13,332 nucleotides of DNA from Trueperaceae bacterium (GTDB lineage Bacteria > Deinococcota > Deinococci > Deinococcales > Trueperaceae): NCBI GenBank assembly GCA_007130355.1, contig SLSQ01000033.1, positions 1-13,332 of the forward strand. The letters run 5' to 3'. Positions 6,390-13,239 of this stretch are shown here, piece after piece; position 1 is the stretch's first letter; the number at the start of each line of letters is the position of its first letter. Under the pieces are notes generated by a model. It searched no databases, had not been told where the DNA came from, and was given only the letters and a program-made list of their open reading frames with translations. Both the position numbers and the translations under genes were made by a program.

Positions 6390-7706
6390 GTGATACGAAC
6401 CGAGCCGGTCCCCCTCTGGCGCGTCCGCGTCCTGAACGCGGTCCTGTGGACCACCGCGGCGCTGGCGGTGGTCGCGTTCGTACCGGGCGCCTGGGTCGCC
6501 TGGCAGGAGGACCTGGCCTGGCTCGTGGCGGTCGACGTGATCGCCTGGGCGGCGGTCGTCGGCCTCGCGGCGTTCCCCCGACTCGGCTACCGCCTGCGGG
6601 CGGCGACGTTCCTGGTGCTCTGGTTCGGGTTCTCGTGGGTCCTCCTGATCGTGGTGGGGATGGCCGGGTCGGGGATCGCCTGGATCCTCGTGCCGGCGGT
6701 TCTGGCGGGCGTGTTCTTCGGCCGGCGCGGGGCGGTGGTCGTGACCGGGACATCGGCCCTGACGCTCGCGCTCGCCGCCTTCGGCGTGGCGGCCGGAGCG
6801 CCGTGGACCGGGGCGCTGAGGGACTGGCCGCTCCACGAGTACCTGTCGGCGGCGGGCACGGTCGTCTTCCTCGCCGGGATGATGGGCCTGTCGGTCGCGA
6901 CGTTGGTGCGGGGGGTCGAGCGCGCGCACGCCGCCGAGGCGGAGGCGCGCCGGCGCCTGCAGGAGGAGCTGGAGGAACGGGTCCGGCTCGAGGCGCGGCT
7001 GCGCGAGGCCCGCCAGTTCGAGGCGCTCGGCAGCTTCGCGGCCGGCATCGCGCACGACTTCAACAACCTGCTCCTCCCGATCCTGGCCGTCTCGGACGGG
7101 ATGCGCGAGGACGCGCCGGAGGGTTCCGAGGAGCGCCGCCGGCTCGCGACCGTGGTCCGGGCGGCCGAACGGGGACGCGACCTGGTCGCCCGCATCCTCT
7201 CCTACGGACGTTCGGAGGGCGGCGAACGGCTCGCCGTCGAGCTCGACCGGGTCCTCGACGAGACCGCTCCGCTCCTCACCGGCACCCGACCGGAACCGGT
7301 GGAGGTGCGGATCGAGGCGGGGGCGCCGGGGGCGCACGTGCACGCCGATCCGGGCGACCTGCAACGGATCGTCATGAACCTCGCCGGCAACGGCCTGCGC
7401 GCGATGCGTGGACGGACGGGGACGCTGACGGTCCGCACGGTCCGCGACGGCGACCGGTCGGTACGCCTCGAGGTCGAGGATCAGGGGCGCGGCATGAGCC
7501 CGAGCGTGCGCCAGCGCGCGTTCGATCCGTACTTCACGACCGGCGAGCCGGGACAGGGGGCCGGGCTGGGCCTCGGGATCGTGCAACGGATGGCCGAGCG
7601 CAACGACGGCACGATCACGCTGGCCAGCGAGGAAGGCGTCGGCACGACGGTGCGCGTCGCCTTTCCGGTCGTTCCGGCGCCGACCGCCGGTGCCGAAGCT
7701 CAGTAG
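6390..7706 (+). CDS. Membrane sensor histidine kinase (AHDFNN type), orphan
   Basis: This is a 438-residue sensor kinase. Six hydrophobic segments occupy about 13-35, 41-62, 70-91, 93-111, 113-133 and 150-173, leaving no obvious extracytoplasmic domain, so the sensing input is probably intramembrane or membrane-associated. A charged coiled-coil linker runs from 175 to 212. The dimerisation/phosphoacceptor motif is AHDFNNLL at 221-228 with His222. The ATPase domain has an N box at 330-339 (NLAGNGLRAM, Gly where Ala is usual), a G1 box DQGRGMS (364-370), an F box FDPYF (378-382) and a G2 box GQGAGLGLG (388-396). There is no receiver or output domain and no response regulator in the window, so its partner must be elsewhere. 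The start is GTG at 6390, with no Shine-Dalgarno sequence. The 3' end overlaps the convergent DUF3298 gene by seven bases. Confidence 0.9.
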   Translation: MIRTEPVPLWRVRVLNAVLWTTAALAVVAFVPGAWVAWQEDLAWLVAVDVIAWAAVVGLAAFPRLGYRLRAATFLVLWFGFSWVLLIVVGMAGSGIAWILVPAVLAGVFFGRRGAVVVTGTSALTLALAAFGVAAGAPWTGALRDWPLHEYLSAAGTVVFLAGMMGLSVATLVRGVERAHAAEAEARRRLQEELEERVRLEARLREARQFEALGSFAAGIAHDFNNLLLPILAVSDGMREDAPEGSEERRRLATVVRAAERGRDLVARILSYGRSEGGERLAVELDRVLDETAPLLTGTRPEPVEVRIEAGAPGAHVHADPGDLQRIVMNLAGNGLRAMRGRTGTLTVRTVRDGDRSVRLEVEDQGRGMSPSVRQRAFDPYFTTGEPGQGAGLGLGIVQRMAERNDGTITLASEEGVGTTVRVAFPVVPAPTAGAEAQ

Positions 7707-8881
7707 CGTACGAGCACGTCGAACGGTCCCTGCACGTACGGTCCGACCTCGTACGGCGCGAAGTGGAACGTCACGCCGCCCGGCCCGAGCGTGAAGGCGT
7801 CGAGCAGCCACGGCGCGTTCGGTCCGACCTCGCCGCTGGTGACGCCGTGCGCCTCCTGGCGCTCCAGGTCCCGGATCACCTCGTCGCGCATTCGGGCCTC
7901 GTCGCACGGCCGTTCGAGCGCTGCGAGGGCGGCGCACACGTGGCCGGCCCGGCGCCAGGGCGCGTCGACGGCGTCGCGGATCCAGGTGCGGGTCTCGCTC
8001 CACGCGTTCGGGTGGGCCCCGCCGGAGTAGGCGTGCACGTGCGTCAGGACGCTCACCAGCCGCGGCGTCAACGACCGCACCTCGTCGGTCCGCGCGAGCC
8101 ACCAGCCGCCGGTCGCCGCCGTCGGAAGCTCCCGGCGCTGACGGAGGCCGTCGCTCCACGCCGCTTGGGCGCGCTCGAAGTGCGGGGCGGAGAGGTCCAG
8201 CGACGCGTACGGCTCGGCGTAGAAGAACGGCAGGTCGAGGACCACCTCGAAGCTGGCGTCGTCCAGTCGCGTCGCGCTGGAGAGGCGCGTCGCCACCGCG
8301 GGCAGGACGAACTCCGTCGCGACCCCGTCCACCGTGACCGTCAGGTGCGCTCGGCCGTGCGGATCCTGTTCCGGGGGGTCGGTCCACGGCGTCGCTTCGA
8401 CGCGTACGGCGAGCTCCGTCATCGGCGCGTCGGCGCGGGACGGGTCGGTCCGCAGCGCGAGGTCCGACGGTTCGGCCGCGCGCGCCGCGACGTCGAGCCG
8501 CCGGGGCTCCTCGGCGTCGGCACGCACCGTTCCCGAGAAGGCGACGTCGTACGCGGGCCCCTCCTCCTGCAGGCGCGGCGCGGCGCTGCGCAGGAGTCCG
8601 TGCGCTCGGCCCGTGCCTCCCACGGTCTCGAGCCAGAGCCAGAGGTGGCGGCCGTCCGGACCCGGTCCGGCGTACCCGACGGCGGACGAGGCGACGGTCG
8701 ACGCGTCGACCGGAGCGTCGGCCGGAGCGGATTCCTGGGCCGTGGCGGTCGGCGTCGCCGCCGCGAACGAGAACGCGACGGCCACGGCCGCCACGCGCAC
8801 CACGGTGCGGCTCAGCACGCCGAGGGCTTCGGTCCCGGCGAAGGACCGGATCGAGCGTCGAGGGCGAGCGTCGTGGCGCAT
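7700..8881 (-). CDS. Exported DUF3298/RsiV-like domain protein
   Basis: This is a 393-residue protein with an N-terminal export signal: a basic stretch, a hydrophobic core at about 27-42, and a likely signal peptidase I site after ATA (48/49). The mature part ends in a region resembling DUF3298 (PF11738), which also occurs in the lysozyme-binding anti-sigma factor RsiV. The recognisable pieces are THVHAYSGGAHPN followed by WLLDAFTLGPGGVTFHFAPYEVGPYVQGPF at the C-terminus. A DUF4163-like region probably precedes it. No sigma factor gene is adjacent, so an anti-sigma role is not supported; a periplasmic or surface role is inferred. I chose the ATG at 8881 because a -10-like box (TAGCAA, 8892-8887) lies five bases upstream; a GTG at 8896 is an alternative that would add five residues. 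The gene follows the DUF6544-like gene with a 31-base gap. Confidence 0.75.
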   Translation of the reverse strand: MRHDARPRRSIRSFAGTEALGVLSRTVVRVAAVAVAFSFAAATPTATAQESAPADAPVDASTVASSAVGYAGPGPDGRHLWLWLETVGGTGRAHGLLRSAAPRLQEEGPAYDVAFSGTVRADAEEPRRLDVAARAAEPSDLALRTDPSRADAPMTELAVRVEATPWTDPPEQDPHGRAHLTVTVDGVATEFVLPAVATRLSSATRLDDASFEVVLDLPFFYAEPYASLDLSAPHFERAQAAWSDGLRQRRELPTAATGGWWLARTDEVRSLTPRLVSVLTHVHAYSGGAHPNAWSETRTWIRDAVDAPWRRAGHVCAALAALERPCDEARMRDEVIRDLERQEAHGVTSGEVGPNAPWLLDAFTLGPGGVTFHFAPYEVGPYVQGPFDVLVRY

Positions 8882-8886
8882 GCGCC

Positions 8887-8916
8887 TTGCTACCACGCGC
8901 CGTGTCGGGCCGTCAG
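8887..8916 (-). promoter_or_regulatory. Candidate promoter between the DUF6544-like and DUF3298 genes
   Basis: CTGACG (8916-8911) and TAGCAA (8892-8887) are 18 bases apart on the minus strand, five bases before the ATG at 8881. The -35 overlaps the stop codon of the upstream gene. The -10 lacks the final T of TANNNT, so this is a weak candidate. If real, the DUF3298 gene would be transcribed as a leaderless message separate from its neighbour. Confidence 0.3.
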
Positions 8917-9731
8917 TGACCGTTCGGTGCTCGCAGGCGCGTGGCGACCTCGCCGTTCGCGACGATCGACTCGACGCGGAAGGTCGCCCACGGCCGGCCG
9001 TCGTCCAGCCAGCGCACGGACGCCTCGGTCGCGGTGGGGTGGCCGTCGACCGTGCCCCACGCCCCGGCGTGGTTCAGCCAGAGCGTCTTGGCCGTCGCGT
9101 CCGCGCCCTTGAAGCGCATCGCCTCGAGCAGCGCGACCGTTCCGGTCTCGGGATCGAAGCGGACCACGAGCGTCTCCGAGCCGTCGGCACCGAACGGGAC
9201 CCGGAGCAGCGCGGTCGCGTCGTCGACGGAACTCCATTCGGCGCGGGGATCGGTCGCCAGCGCGGCGGGGAACCAGAGCGCTTCGGCCCAGAGGGCGAGG
9301 TTCGCGCCCTGGTCGATGGCCGGGCCCTCCTCGGTCCCGAACGGAAGGCGCATGCGGCCGACGCCGTCCACGAACCGTTCGTCGACCCGGAGCAGTGGGA
9401 GTCCGAACCAGGTGGTCGTGATCTCGTGGCGGTAGGCGTCGCCGACGTCGTGCGTGAATCGCCACCGAGCCGGGAGCGGCACGCCGGCGATGCGCAGCGT
9501 CGCGCGGCCGGAGAGCACCATCGTCTCGTATACGGGGAGCTCCTCGCCGTAGAGCGTCCGGTAGAACCGTGCGACCGGGGCGGGCAGGTCGTCCGGAAGC
9601 GCCGTGGTCGCCACCGGTCCGCCGACGGACGCGCCGGCCTCCGGGTACGGCGCCGGCCGCACCTGCAGGCCCGCCCACGCGACGGCCGCCACGACGGCCA
9701 CGCCGATCGCCGTTCCGAGGATCCAGTGCAT
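8913..9731 (-). CDS. DUF6544-like membrane-anchored protein of unknown function
   Basis: This is a 272-residue protein beginning with one hydrophobic helix at about 4-22, either an uncleaved anchor or a signal. The remainder is soluble and would lie outside the cytoplasm. The body resembles proteins now grouped as DUF6544 (my recollection of the family pattern): LPAPVARFYRTLYG near residue 49, a segment ending RMRLPFG, then ALWAEALWFPAAL followed by W-x-x-VDDATA and LVVRFDPETG. No catalytic residues are recognisable. The ATG at 9731 is set by AGGAGG (9743-9738) six bases upstream; the reading frame stays open further upstream, but that part has no hydrophobic or family-like features and crosses the inverted-repeat element. 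The gene may share a transcript with the downstream DUF3298 gene. Confidence 0.7.
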   Translation of the reverse strand: MHWILGTAIGVAVVAAVAWAGLQVRPAPYPEAGASVGGPVATTALPDDLPAPVARFYRTLYGEELPVYETMVLSGRATLRIAGVPLPARWRFTHDVGDAYRHEITTTWFGLPLLRVDERFVDGVGRMRLPFGTEEGPAIDQGANLALWAEALWFPAALATDPRAEWSSVDDATALLRVPFGADGSETLVVRFDPETGTVALLEAMRFKGADATAKTLWLNHAGAWGTVDGHPTATEASVRWLDDGRPWATFRVESIVANGEVATRLRAPNGH

Positions 9732-9737
9732 GTTCGC

Positions 9738-9790
9738 CCTCCTGTGGCCCCCGCCACGGTCCGAACGGACCGCGCCCGGTTCGCACCGTA
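9738..9790 (-). promoter_or_regulatory. Promoter, leader palindrome and ribosome-binding site of the DUF6544-like gene
   Basis: TACGGT (9790-9785) is a candidate -10 box; no good -35 is seen, only TGGTCG at an 18-base spacing. Between it and the start lies the perfect interrupted palindrome CGGTCCG-AA-CGGACCG (9757-9772), which could be an operator or a leader hairpin. The strong Shine-Dalgarno sequence AGGAGG is at 9743-9738, six bases before the ATG. Confidence 0.4.
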
Positions 9791-9839
9791 GTCCCACCGG
9801 CGCGACGCCGACCAGGGTCGGACGCCCCGCGCGTTCGTG

Positions 9840-9972
9840 CATCGACGCCTTGAGCCGTCGGAGGCCGAGAAATGGCAATACGGCCGTGCATAGGGAGCGT
9901 GCGCGCGTCCTGGACGGGCTCATGCTGCATATGCGGTCAAGATGCGGGTCCTGACGGCTCAAGGCGTCGATG
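9840..9972. repeat. 133-bp element with perfect 20-bp inverted repeats (MITE-like or small non-coding repeat)
   Basis: The left arm CATCGACGCCTTGAGCCGTC (9840-9859) is the exact reverse complement of 9953-9972. Pairing does not continue outward, and inward it decays after a G:T and a G:C pair. The 93-base interior is about 63% GC by my count, lower than its surroundings, and contains the small palindromes GCATATGC (9927-9934) and CGTCC-T-GGACG (9906-9916). No open reading frame of substance is seen, and I could not find a clear target-site duplication in the flanks. Size and structure fit a miniature inverted-repeat transposable element or the small non-coding repeats known from Deinococcus genomes. 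A long-stem transcript end or an invertible segment are alternatives. Confidence 0.7.
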
Positions 9973-10027
9973 GGTCGGTTGCGATGCCGACGTCACGGAG
10001 GCGCGGCAGGTGCGGTGCGGGAGGGCT

Positions 10028-10041
10028 CGGGTCCGAACCCG
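10028..10041 (-). terminator. Weak hairpin just after the P1 peptidase stop
   Basis: CGGGT (10028-10032) and ACCCG (10037-10041) pair across CCGA, six bases downstream of the stop codon of the minus-strand peptidase gene. The stem is short and lacks a T-tract, so it is only a possible terminator of the two-peptidase operon. The rest of 9973-10027 shows nothing I can name. Confidence 0.2.
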
Positions 10042-10047
10042 GGCGGC

Positions 10048-11244
10048 TCAGGCCCCGTCCGCGAGCCGTCCGTGACGCGCCAGGACCGCCCGCAACCGGG
10101 CGTGCGGAAGGCTCGGGTACCAGGCGCCGCCCACGCCGGACATCGGCTCCGCCGCGACCAGGGCCGAGACGATCGCCTCTTCGGTCGCCTCGACCGCGGC
10201 CTGGAACAGGGGATCGAGCCGCTCGGTCGGAACCGCCTCGAAACGGCGCAGGTCCCTCTCCAGGTACCTCGAGCGGTTCGCCGTCGACCAGGCGAGGAAC
10301 AGGTCGCCGGAGGTGGTCGAACCGATCGAGCCGACTCGGCCGAGCGCCAACGTCGCGCGCTTCGCGACGGCCGTCAGCTGCGACGGGAGCAGCGGCGCGT
10401 CGGTGGCGAGGAGGACCACGATCGACCCGTCGCCGCGGGGCGGCTCCGGCTCGACCGGGTCCGGCGCCTGGAGAAGGCGGCCGACCGGGACGCCGGCGAC
10501 CGTCAGCTGCTCGCGGCGACCGAAGTTCGACTGGACCAGCGCGCCCAGCACGAACGGACCGAGCGGGTGCGCGACCCGGCGCGAGGCGGTGCCGGTGCCC
10601 GCCTTGAACCCGAACGAGGTCATCCCGGTGCCGCCCCCGACGGAACCCTCGCGGACGGGACCGTCCGTAGCGCCATCGGCGGCGGCCCACACGTCCTCGG
10701 CCCGCAGGTGCTGGCCGTACACGTCGTTCAGGCGGCCGTCCCAGGTCTCGCTCACGACCGGCTTGGTGCGGCCGCGCAGATCGCGTGGATCGAGACCCCG
10801 CCGCACCGACCAGGCGACCAGCGCGTCGCGGACGACGCCGACCGAGAGGGTGTTCGTCAGGGCGAGCGGACCGTAGAGCACGCCGTACTCGTCCAGCAGC
10901 GCGCCACCGGTCATCTCGCCCATGCCGTTGAAGACGAACCGGCCGGCGGCGACGCCGCCGGCGGCGTCGGGCCCGAGCGGGTGGACGACGGTGACCCCGG
11001 TGCGGACCACGGGACCGCCGTGCGGATCGTCGTACGCGCCCTCGATGCGGGTGCGCATGCCGACGTGCGTGCCCGGCACGTCGGTGATCGCGTTCGCGGG
11101 TCCGGGCGCGCCGCCGAACGGGACGCCGAGATCGCGCGGGCGGACCGACGTACGCGCGGAGGCCGACCCGGACGCGCCGCACGAACCGGCCGCATCGCCG
11201 GACGCGCCCGCGCCGCCCGCGCCACCCGCCCCGTCCGCGCTCAC
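10048..11244 (-). CDS. P1 family (DmpA/S58-type) autoprocessing aminopeptidase
   Basis: This is a 398-residue Ntn-type hydrolase of the DmpA/BapA family, whose members release N-terminal residues, including D- or beta-amino acids in characterised cases. The precursor is expected to cut itself before a serine that becomes the nucleophile of the beta subunit. That serine is Ser274 in GDGSIVVLLATDAPLLP, giving a beta chain of 125 residues, close to that of DmpA. Other signatures are RPRDLGVPFGGAPGPANAITDVPG (from about 35), NGMGEMTGGALLDEYG (107-121) and GSVGGGTGMTSFGFKAGTGTASR (200-222). No signal peptide is seen, so it should be cytoplasmic. The first 33 residues are an unusual Gly/Ala/Ser-rich extension absent from typical members. 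The GTG start at 11244 overlaps the stop of the upstream M3 peptidase gene as GTGA, so the two are translationally coupled. No later start codon fits the conserved N-terminus. Confidence 0.9.
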   Translation of the reverse strand: MSADGAGGAGGAGASGDAAGSCGASGSASARTSVRPRDLGVPFGGAPGPANAITDVPGTHVGMRTRIEGAYDDPHGGPVVRTGVTVVHPLGPDAAGGVAAGRFVFNGMGEMTGGALLDEYGVLYGPLALTNTLSVGVVRDALVAWSVRRGLDPRDLRGRTKPVVSETWDGRLNDVYGQHLRAEDVWAAADGATDGPVREGSVGGGTGMTSFGFKAGTGTASRRVAHPLGPFVLGALVQSNFGRREQLTVAGVPVGRLLQAPDPVEPEPPRGDGSIVVLLATDAPLLPSQLTAVAKRATLALGRVGSIGSTTSGDLFLAWSTANRSRYLERDLRRFEAVPTERLDPLFQAAVEATEEAIVSALVAAEPMSGVGGAWYPSLPHARLRAVLARHGRLADGA

Positions 11245-13055
11245 GACCCCGCGTCCACCAGCCGCTCGAACCGGTCGACGTGCCCGCGCAGCACGTCGAA
11301 CGCCTGCTGGACCGGCTCGGGCGAGGCGAGGTCGACGCCGGCGCGGCGCATCGCCTCGATCGGCGGGGTGCGGCCGCCCTCGGAGAGGAACGCCAGGTAC
11401 GCCTCGGCCGCGCCGGGCACGCCGTCCTGCAGCCGCCGGGCGAAGGCGTGCGCGCCGCCGATGCCGGTGGCGTACATGAACACGTAGAAGCGGGCGTAGA
11501 GGTGCGTGTGGAACTGCGCCCAGGTGCTTCCGACCCGGTCGCGGTCGATCCGGACCGCGGGCCCGTACGCCTCGCCGAACAGGTCGGCGGCCAGGGCGTT
11601 CAGGCCGTCGGCCGAGACGTCGCCTCCGTCGGCGGCACGCCGGTGCAGTTCGAGCTCGAACCGCATCAGGGTCGGCATGGTCAGGAAGTAGCGACCGAAG
11701 TTGCCGATCGTCTCGTCGATCAGCGCCAGCTCGAAGGCGCGGTCGCCGGCCCGCTCCTCGAACAGCTGGGCGCGCATCATCGCCTGCTGCAGGTTGCTCG
11801 CCACCTCGGCCGCGAACAGCGTGTAGCGCTGGTACGGGTACGGTTGCGCCCGGCGCGAGAGGAGCGAGTGCATCGAGTGCCCGAGCTCGTGCGCCAGGGT
11901 GCTGGCCGAGCCGAGATCCTCGGTCCAGCTCATCATGATGTACGGCTTGCTGCCTGCGTGGCTGGTGCTGAAGGCGCCCATCCGTTTGCCGGCGTTCGGC
12001 GCGCGGTCGACCCAACGTTCCTCCGTCGCGCCCCGGCGCATCGCCGCGACGTACTCCGGGCCGAGCGGCGCCATGGCGTCGCAGATCCAGTCGACCGCCT
12101 GGTCGTAGGACACGACCGGCGGTTCGGAGGCGACCGGCGCGGCGAGGTCCCACCCCTCGAGCGTCTCGAGCCCCAGGTGCCGGCGCTTGAGGTCGTAGAA
12201 GCGGTGCCACACGTCCAGGTTCGCTTCGAAGGTGCGCAGCAGTTCGGTCACGACCGCCCGGGGCACCTCGAGCGGCCCGAGGGTCATGGCGAGCGCGTCG
12301 TCGTAGCGGCGGGTGCGGGCCAGCAGGTTCGTCTGGCGCGCTCCGGTCGCGAGCAGGGTGGCCATGGTGCGCTTGCGCGCCAGGTGCGCGTCGGCGTAGT
12401 TCGTCCAGGCGCTGCGGCGCAGCTCGCGGTCGGGGCTCTCGCGCAGGGTGTCGATCACCGACTGGGTGACCGCGTGCTCGCCGCCGCCGGCGTCGCGGGC
12501 GGGCGGGACGTCGAGCTCGGCGTTCGCGAGGGTCGAGTGGGCGACCGACGGACCGGCGAACGGCCCACGCATCGCGCCGAGGAGCTCCTCGACCTCCGGG
12601 CCGCGCAGGTGGGGCGCGTCGCGCTCGATCCGGTCGAGCCACCGATCGCGGTCGGCCAGGCGCGGGTGGTCGGCGATCCAGGCGCGCAACCGGCCGAACC
12701 CGATCTCGAGCAGTTCGGGGGCGGCGAAGGCGGTCGCTTCGGCGAGCCGGGCGGCGAGGGCGCGCACCCGGTCGGCCCGCTCGCTCGCCGCCTCGTCGTC
12801 CGCGTCGACGTTCGAGGCCATGGTGGTCCAGACGTTCAGGAGGCCGAGGCGGGCGGTCAGGTCCTCCTCGAGCGCGATCCAGTCGGCCAGTCGGTCCGGA
12901 CCGTCGGCGAGCGTGCCGCGGAACGGGAGGACCTCGGCCGTGCGCTCCTGCAGCGCACGGAAGGCGTCGTCCCAGGCCGCTTCGTTCTCGTACAGGGCGG
13001 CCGGGTCCCAGCGGTGCGCTTCGGGAACGTCGGCACGGTGGATCGGTTCGGGCAT
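11241..13055 (-). CDS. pepF: M3 family oligoendopeptidase F-like zinc metallopeptidase
   Basis: This is a 604-residue cytoplasmic oligopeptidase. The zinc site is HELGH at 389-393 (His389, His393, catalytic Glu390), with the third ligand Glu417 in FAAEVASN, the spacing expected for M3 enzymes. Around it are GAFSTSHAGSKPYIMMSWTEDLGSASTLAHELGHSMHS-type features: the substrate-binding strand PYIMMSW (371-377) and the C-terminal HTHLYARFYVFMYATG (516-531), which supplies His/Tyr residues for transition-state binding. The N-terminal 190 residues are helical, as in PepF. Such enzymes cut peptides of roughly 5-20 residues and usually leave proteins intact. The ATG at 13055 is fixed by AGGAGGT (13069-13063) seven bases upstream; the open frame beyond it runs into the cold-shock promoter region. 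It is first in an operon with the P1 aminopeptidase. Confidence 0.94.
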   Translation of the reverse strand: MPEPIHRADVPEAHRWDPAALYENEAAWDDAFRALQERTAEVLPFRGTLADGPDRLADWIALEEDLTARLGLLNVWTTMASNVDADDEAASERADRVRALAARLAEATAFAAPELLEIGFGRLRAWIADHPRLADRDRWLDRIERDAPHLRGPEVEELLGAMRGPFAGPSVAHSTLANAELDVPPARDAGGGEHAVTQSVIDTLRESPDRELRRSAWTNYADAHLARKRTMATLLATGARQTNLLARTRRYDDALAMTLGPLEVPRAVVTELLRTFEANLDVWHRFYDLKRRHLGLETLEGWDLAAPVASEPPVVSYDQAVDWICDAMAPLGPEYVAAMRRGATEERWVDRAPNAGKRMGAFSTSHAGSKPYIMMSWTEDLGSASTLAHELGHSMHSLLSRRAQPYPYQRYTLFAAEVASNLQQAMMRAQLFEERAGDRAFELALIDETIGNFGRYFLTMPTLMRFELELHRRAADGGDVSADGLNALAADLFGEAYGPAVRIDRDRVGSTWAQFHTHLYARFYVFMYATGIGGAHAFARRLQDGVPGAAEAYLAFLSEGGRTPPIEAMRRAGVDLASPEPVQQAFDVLRGHVDRFERLVDAGS

Positions 13056-13062
13056 CGGGGCG

Positions 13063-13069
13063 ACCTCCT
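13063..13069 (-). promoter_or_regulatory. Ribosome-binding site of the M3 peptidase gene
   Basis: AGGAGGT at 13069-13063 is a near-perfect Shine-Dalgarno sequence seven bases before the ATG at 13055. It rules out the longer in-frame start far upstream. Confidence 0.8.
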
Positions 13070-13095
13070 GGGTTCGTGACGTGCGTCGAACCAGG

Positions 13096-13108
13096 GTACC
13101 GAAGGTAC
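13096..13108. promoter_or_regulatory. Dyad GTACC-GAA-GGTAC in the divergent pepF/csp region
   Basis: This is a perfect 5-3-5 inverted repeat at 13096-13108. On the minus strand it includes TACCTT (13107-13102) and overlaps TACCCT (13098-13093), the best -10 candidates for pepF, although neither has a good -35. It abuts the -35 box of the cold-shock gene on the plus strand, so a regulator bound here could affect both genes. This is a speculative call. Confidence 0.3.
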
Positions 13109-13138
13109 GTGACAAGCGACGGCCGAATGACGTACGAT
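13109..13138 (+). promoter_or_regulatory. Cold-shock gene promoter
   Basis: GTGACA (13109-13114, five of six matches to TTGACA) and TACGAT (13133-13138) are 18 bases apart. Transcription would begin near 13145, giving a leader of about 95 bases before the csp ATG. This is one of the best-matched promoters in the window, as expected for an abundant cold-shock protein. Confidence 0.55.
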
Positions 13139-13141
13139 CGC

Positions 13142-13220
13142 CTCGTTCCGAAGAGGTTTCGGAATGAGCGCCGGGCCACCGCCCGGAGAAGTTGGATGCC
13201 GTGCCCTGCGAGGCGCGGCA
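13142..13220 (+). promoter_or_regulatory. Structured 5' leader of the cold-shock gene (three hairpins)
   Basis: Hairpin 1 spans 13142-13168: an 11-bp stem with one G:T pair and loop GAGGT, built on TTCCGAA/TTCGGAA. Hairpin 2 is CCGGGC-CACC-GCCCGG at 13171-13186. Hairpin 3 is a 9-bp stem with one G:T pair at 13197-13220 and loop CTGCGA. Two copies of AGGTAG follow (13220-13225 and 13231-13236), the second five to eight bases before the ATG and the likely ribosome-binding site. Long structured leaders controlling mRNA stability and translation are well known for csp genes; that role is inferred here. Confidence 0.5.
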
Positions 13221-13239
13221 GGTAGGGAACAGGTAGAAC

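Noticed and set aside
6263..6454. Short minus-strand open frame of 63 codons in the intergenic region
   Set aside because: It has no ribosome-binding site, is Arg-rich like other shadow frames, and overlaps the start of the kinase gene.
9732..9962. N-terminal extension of the DUF6544-like protein
   Set aside because: The extension lacks hydrophobic or family features and crosses the inverted-repeat element. AGGAGG six bases before the ATG at 9731 fixes the later start.
9840..9972. tRNA or CRISPR interpretation of the inverted-repeat region
   Set aside because: There is one pair of inverted, not direct, repeats, no spacer-repeat array, and no cloverleaf or conserved tRNA arm sequence.
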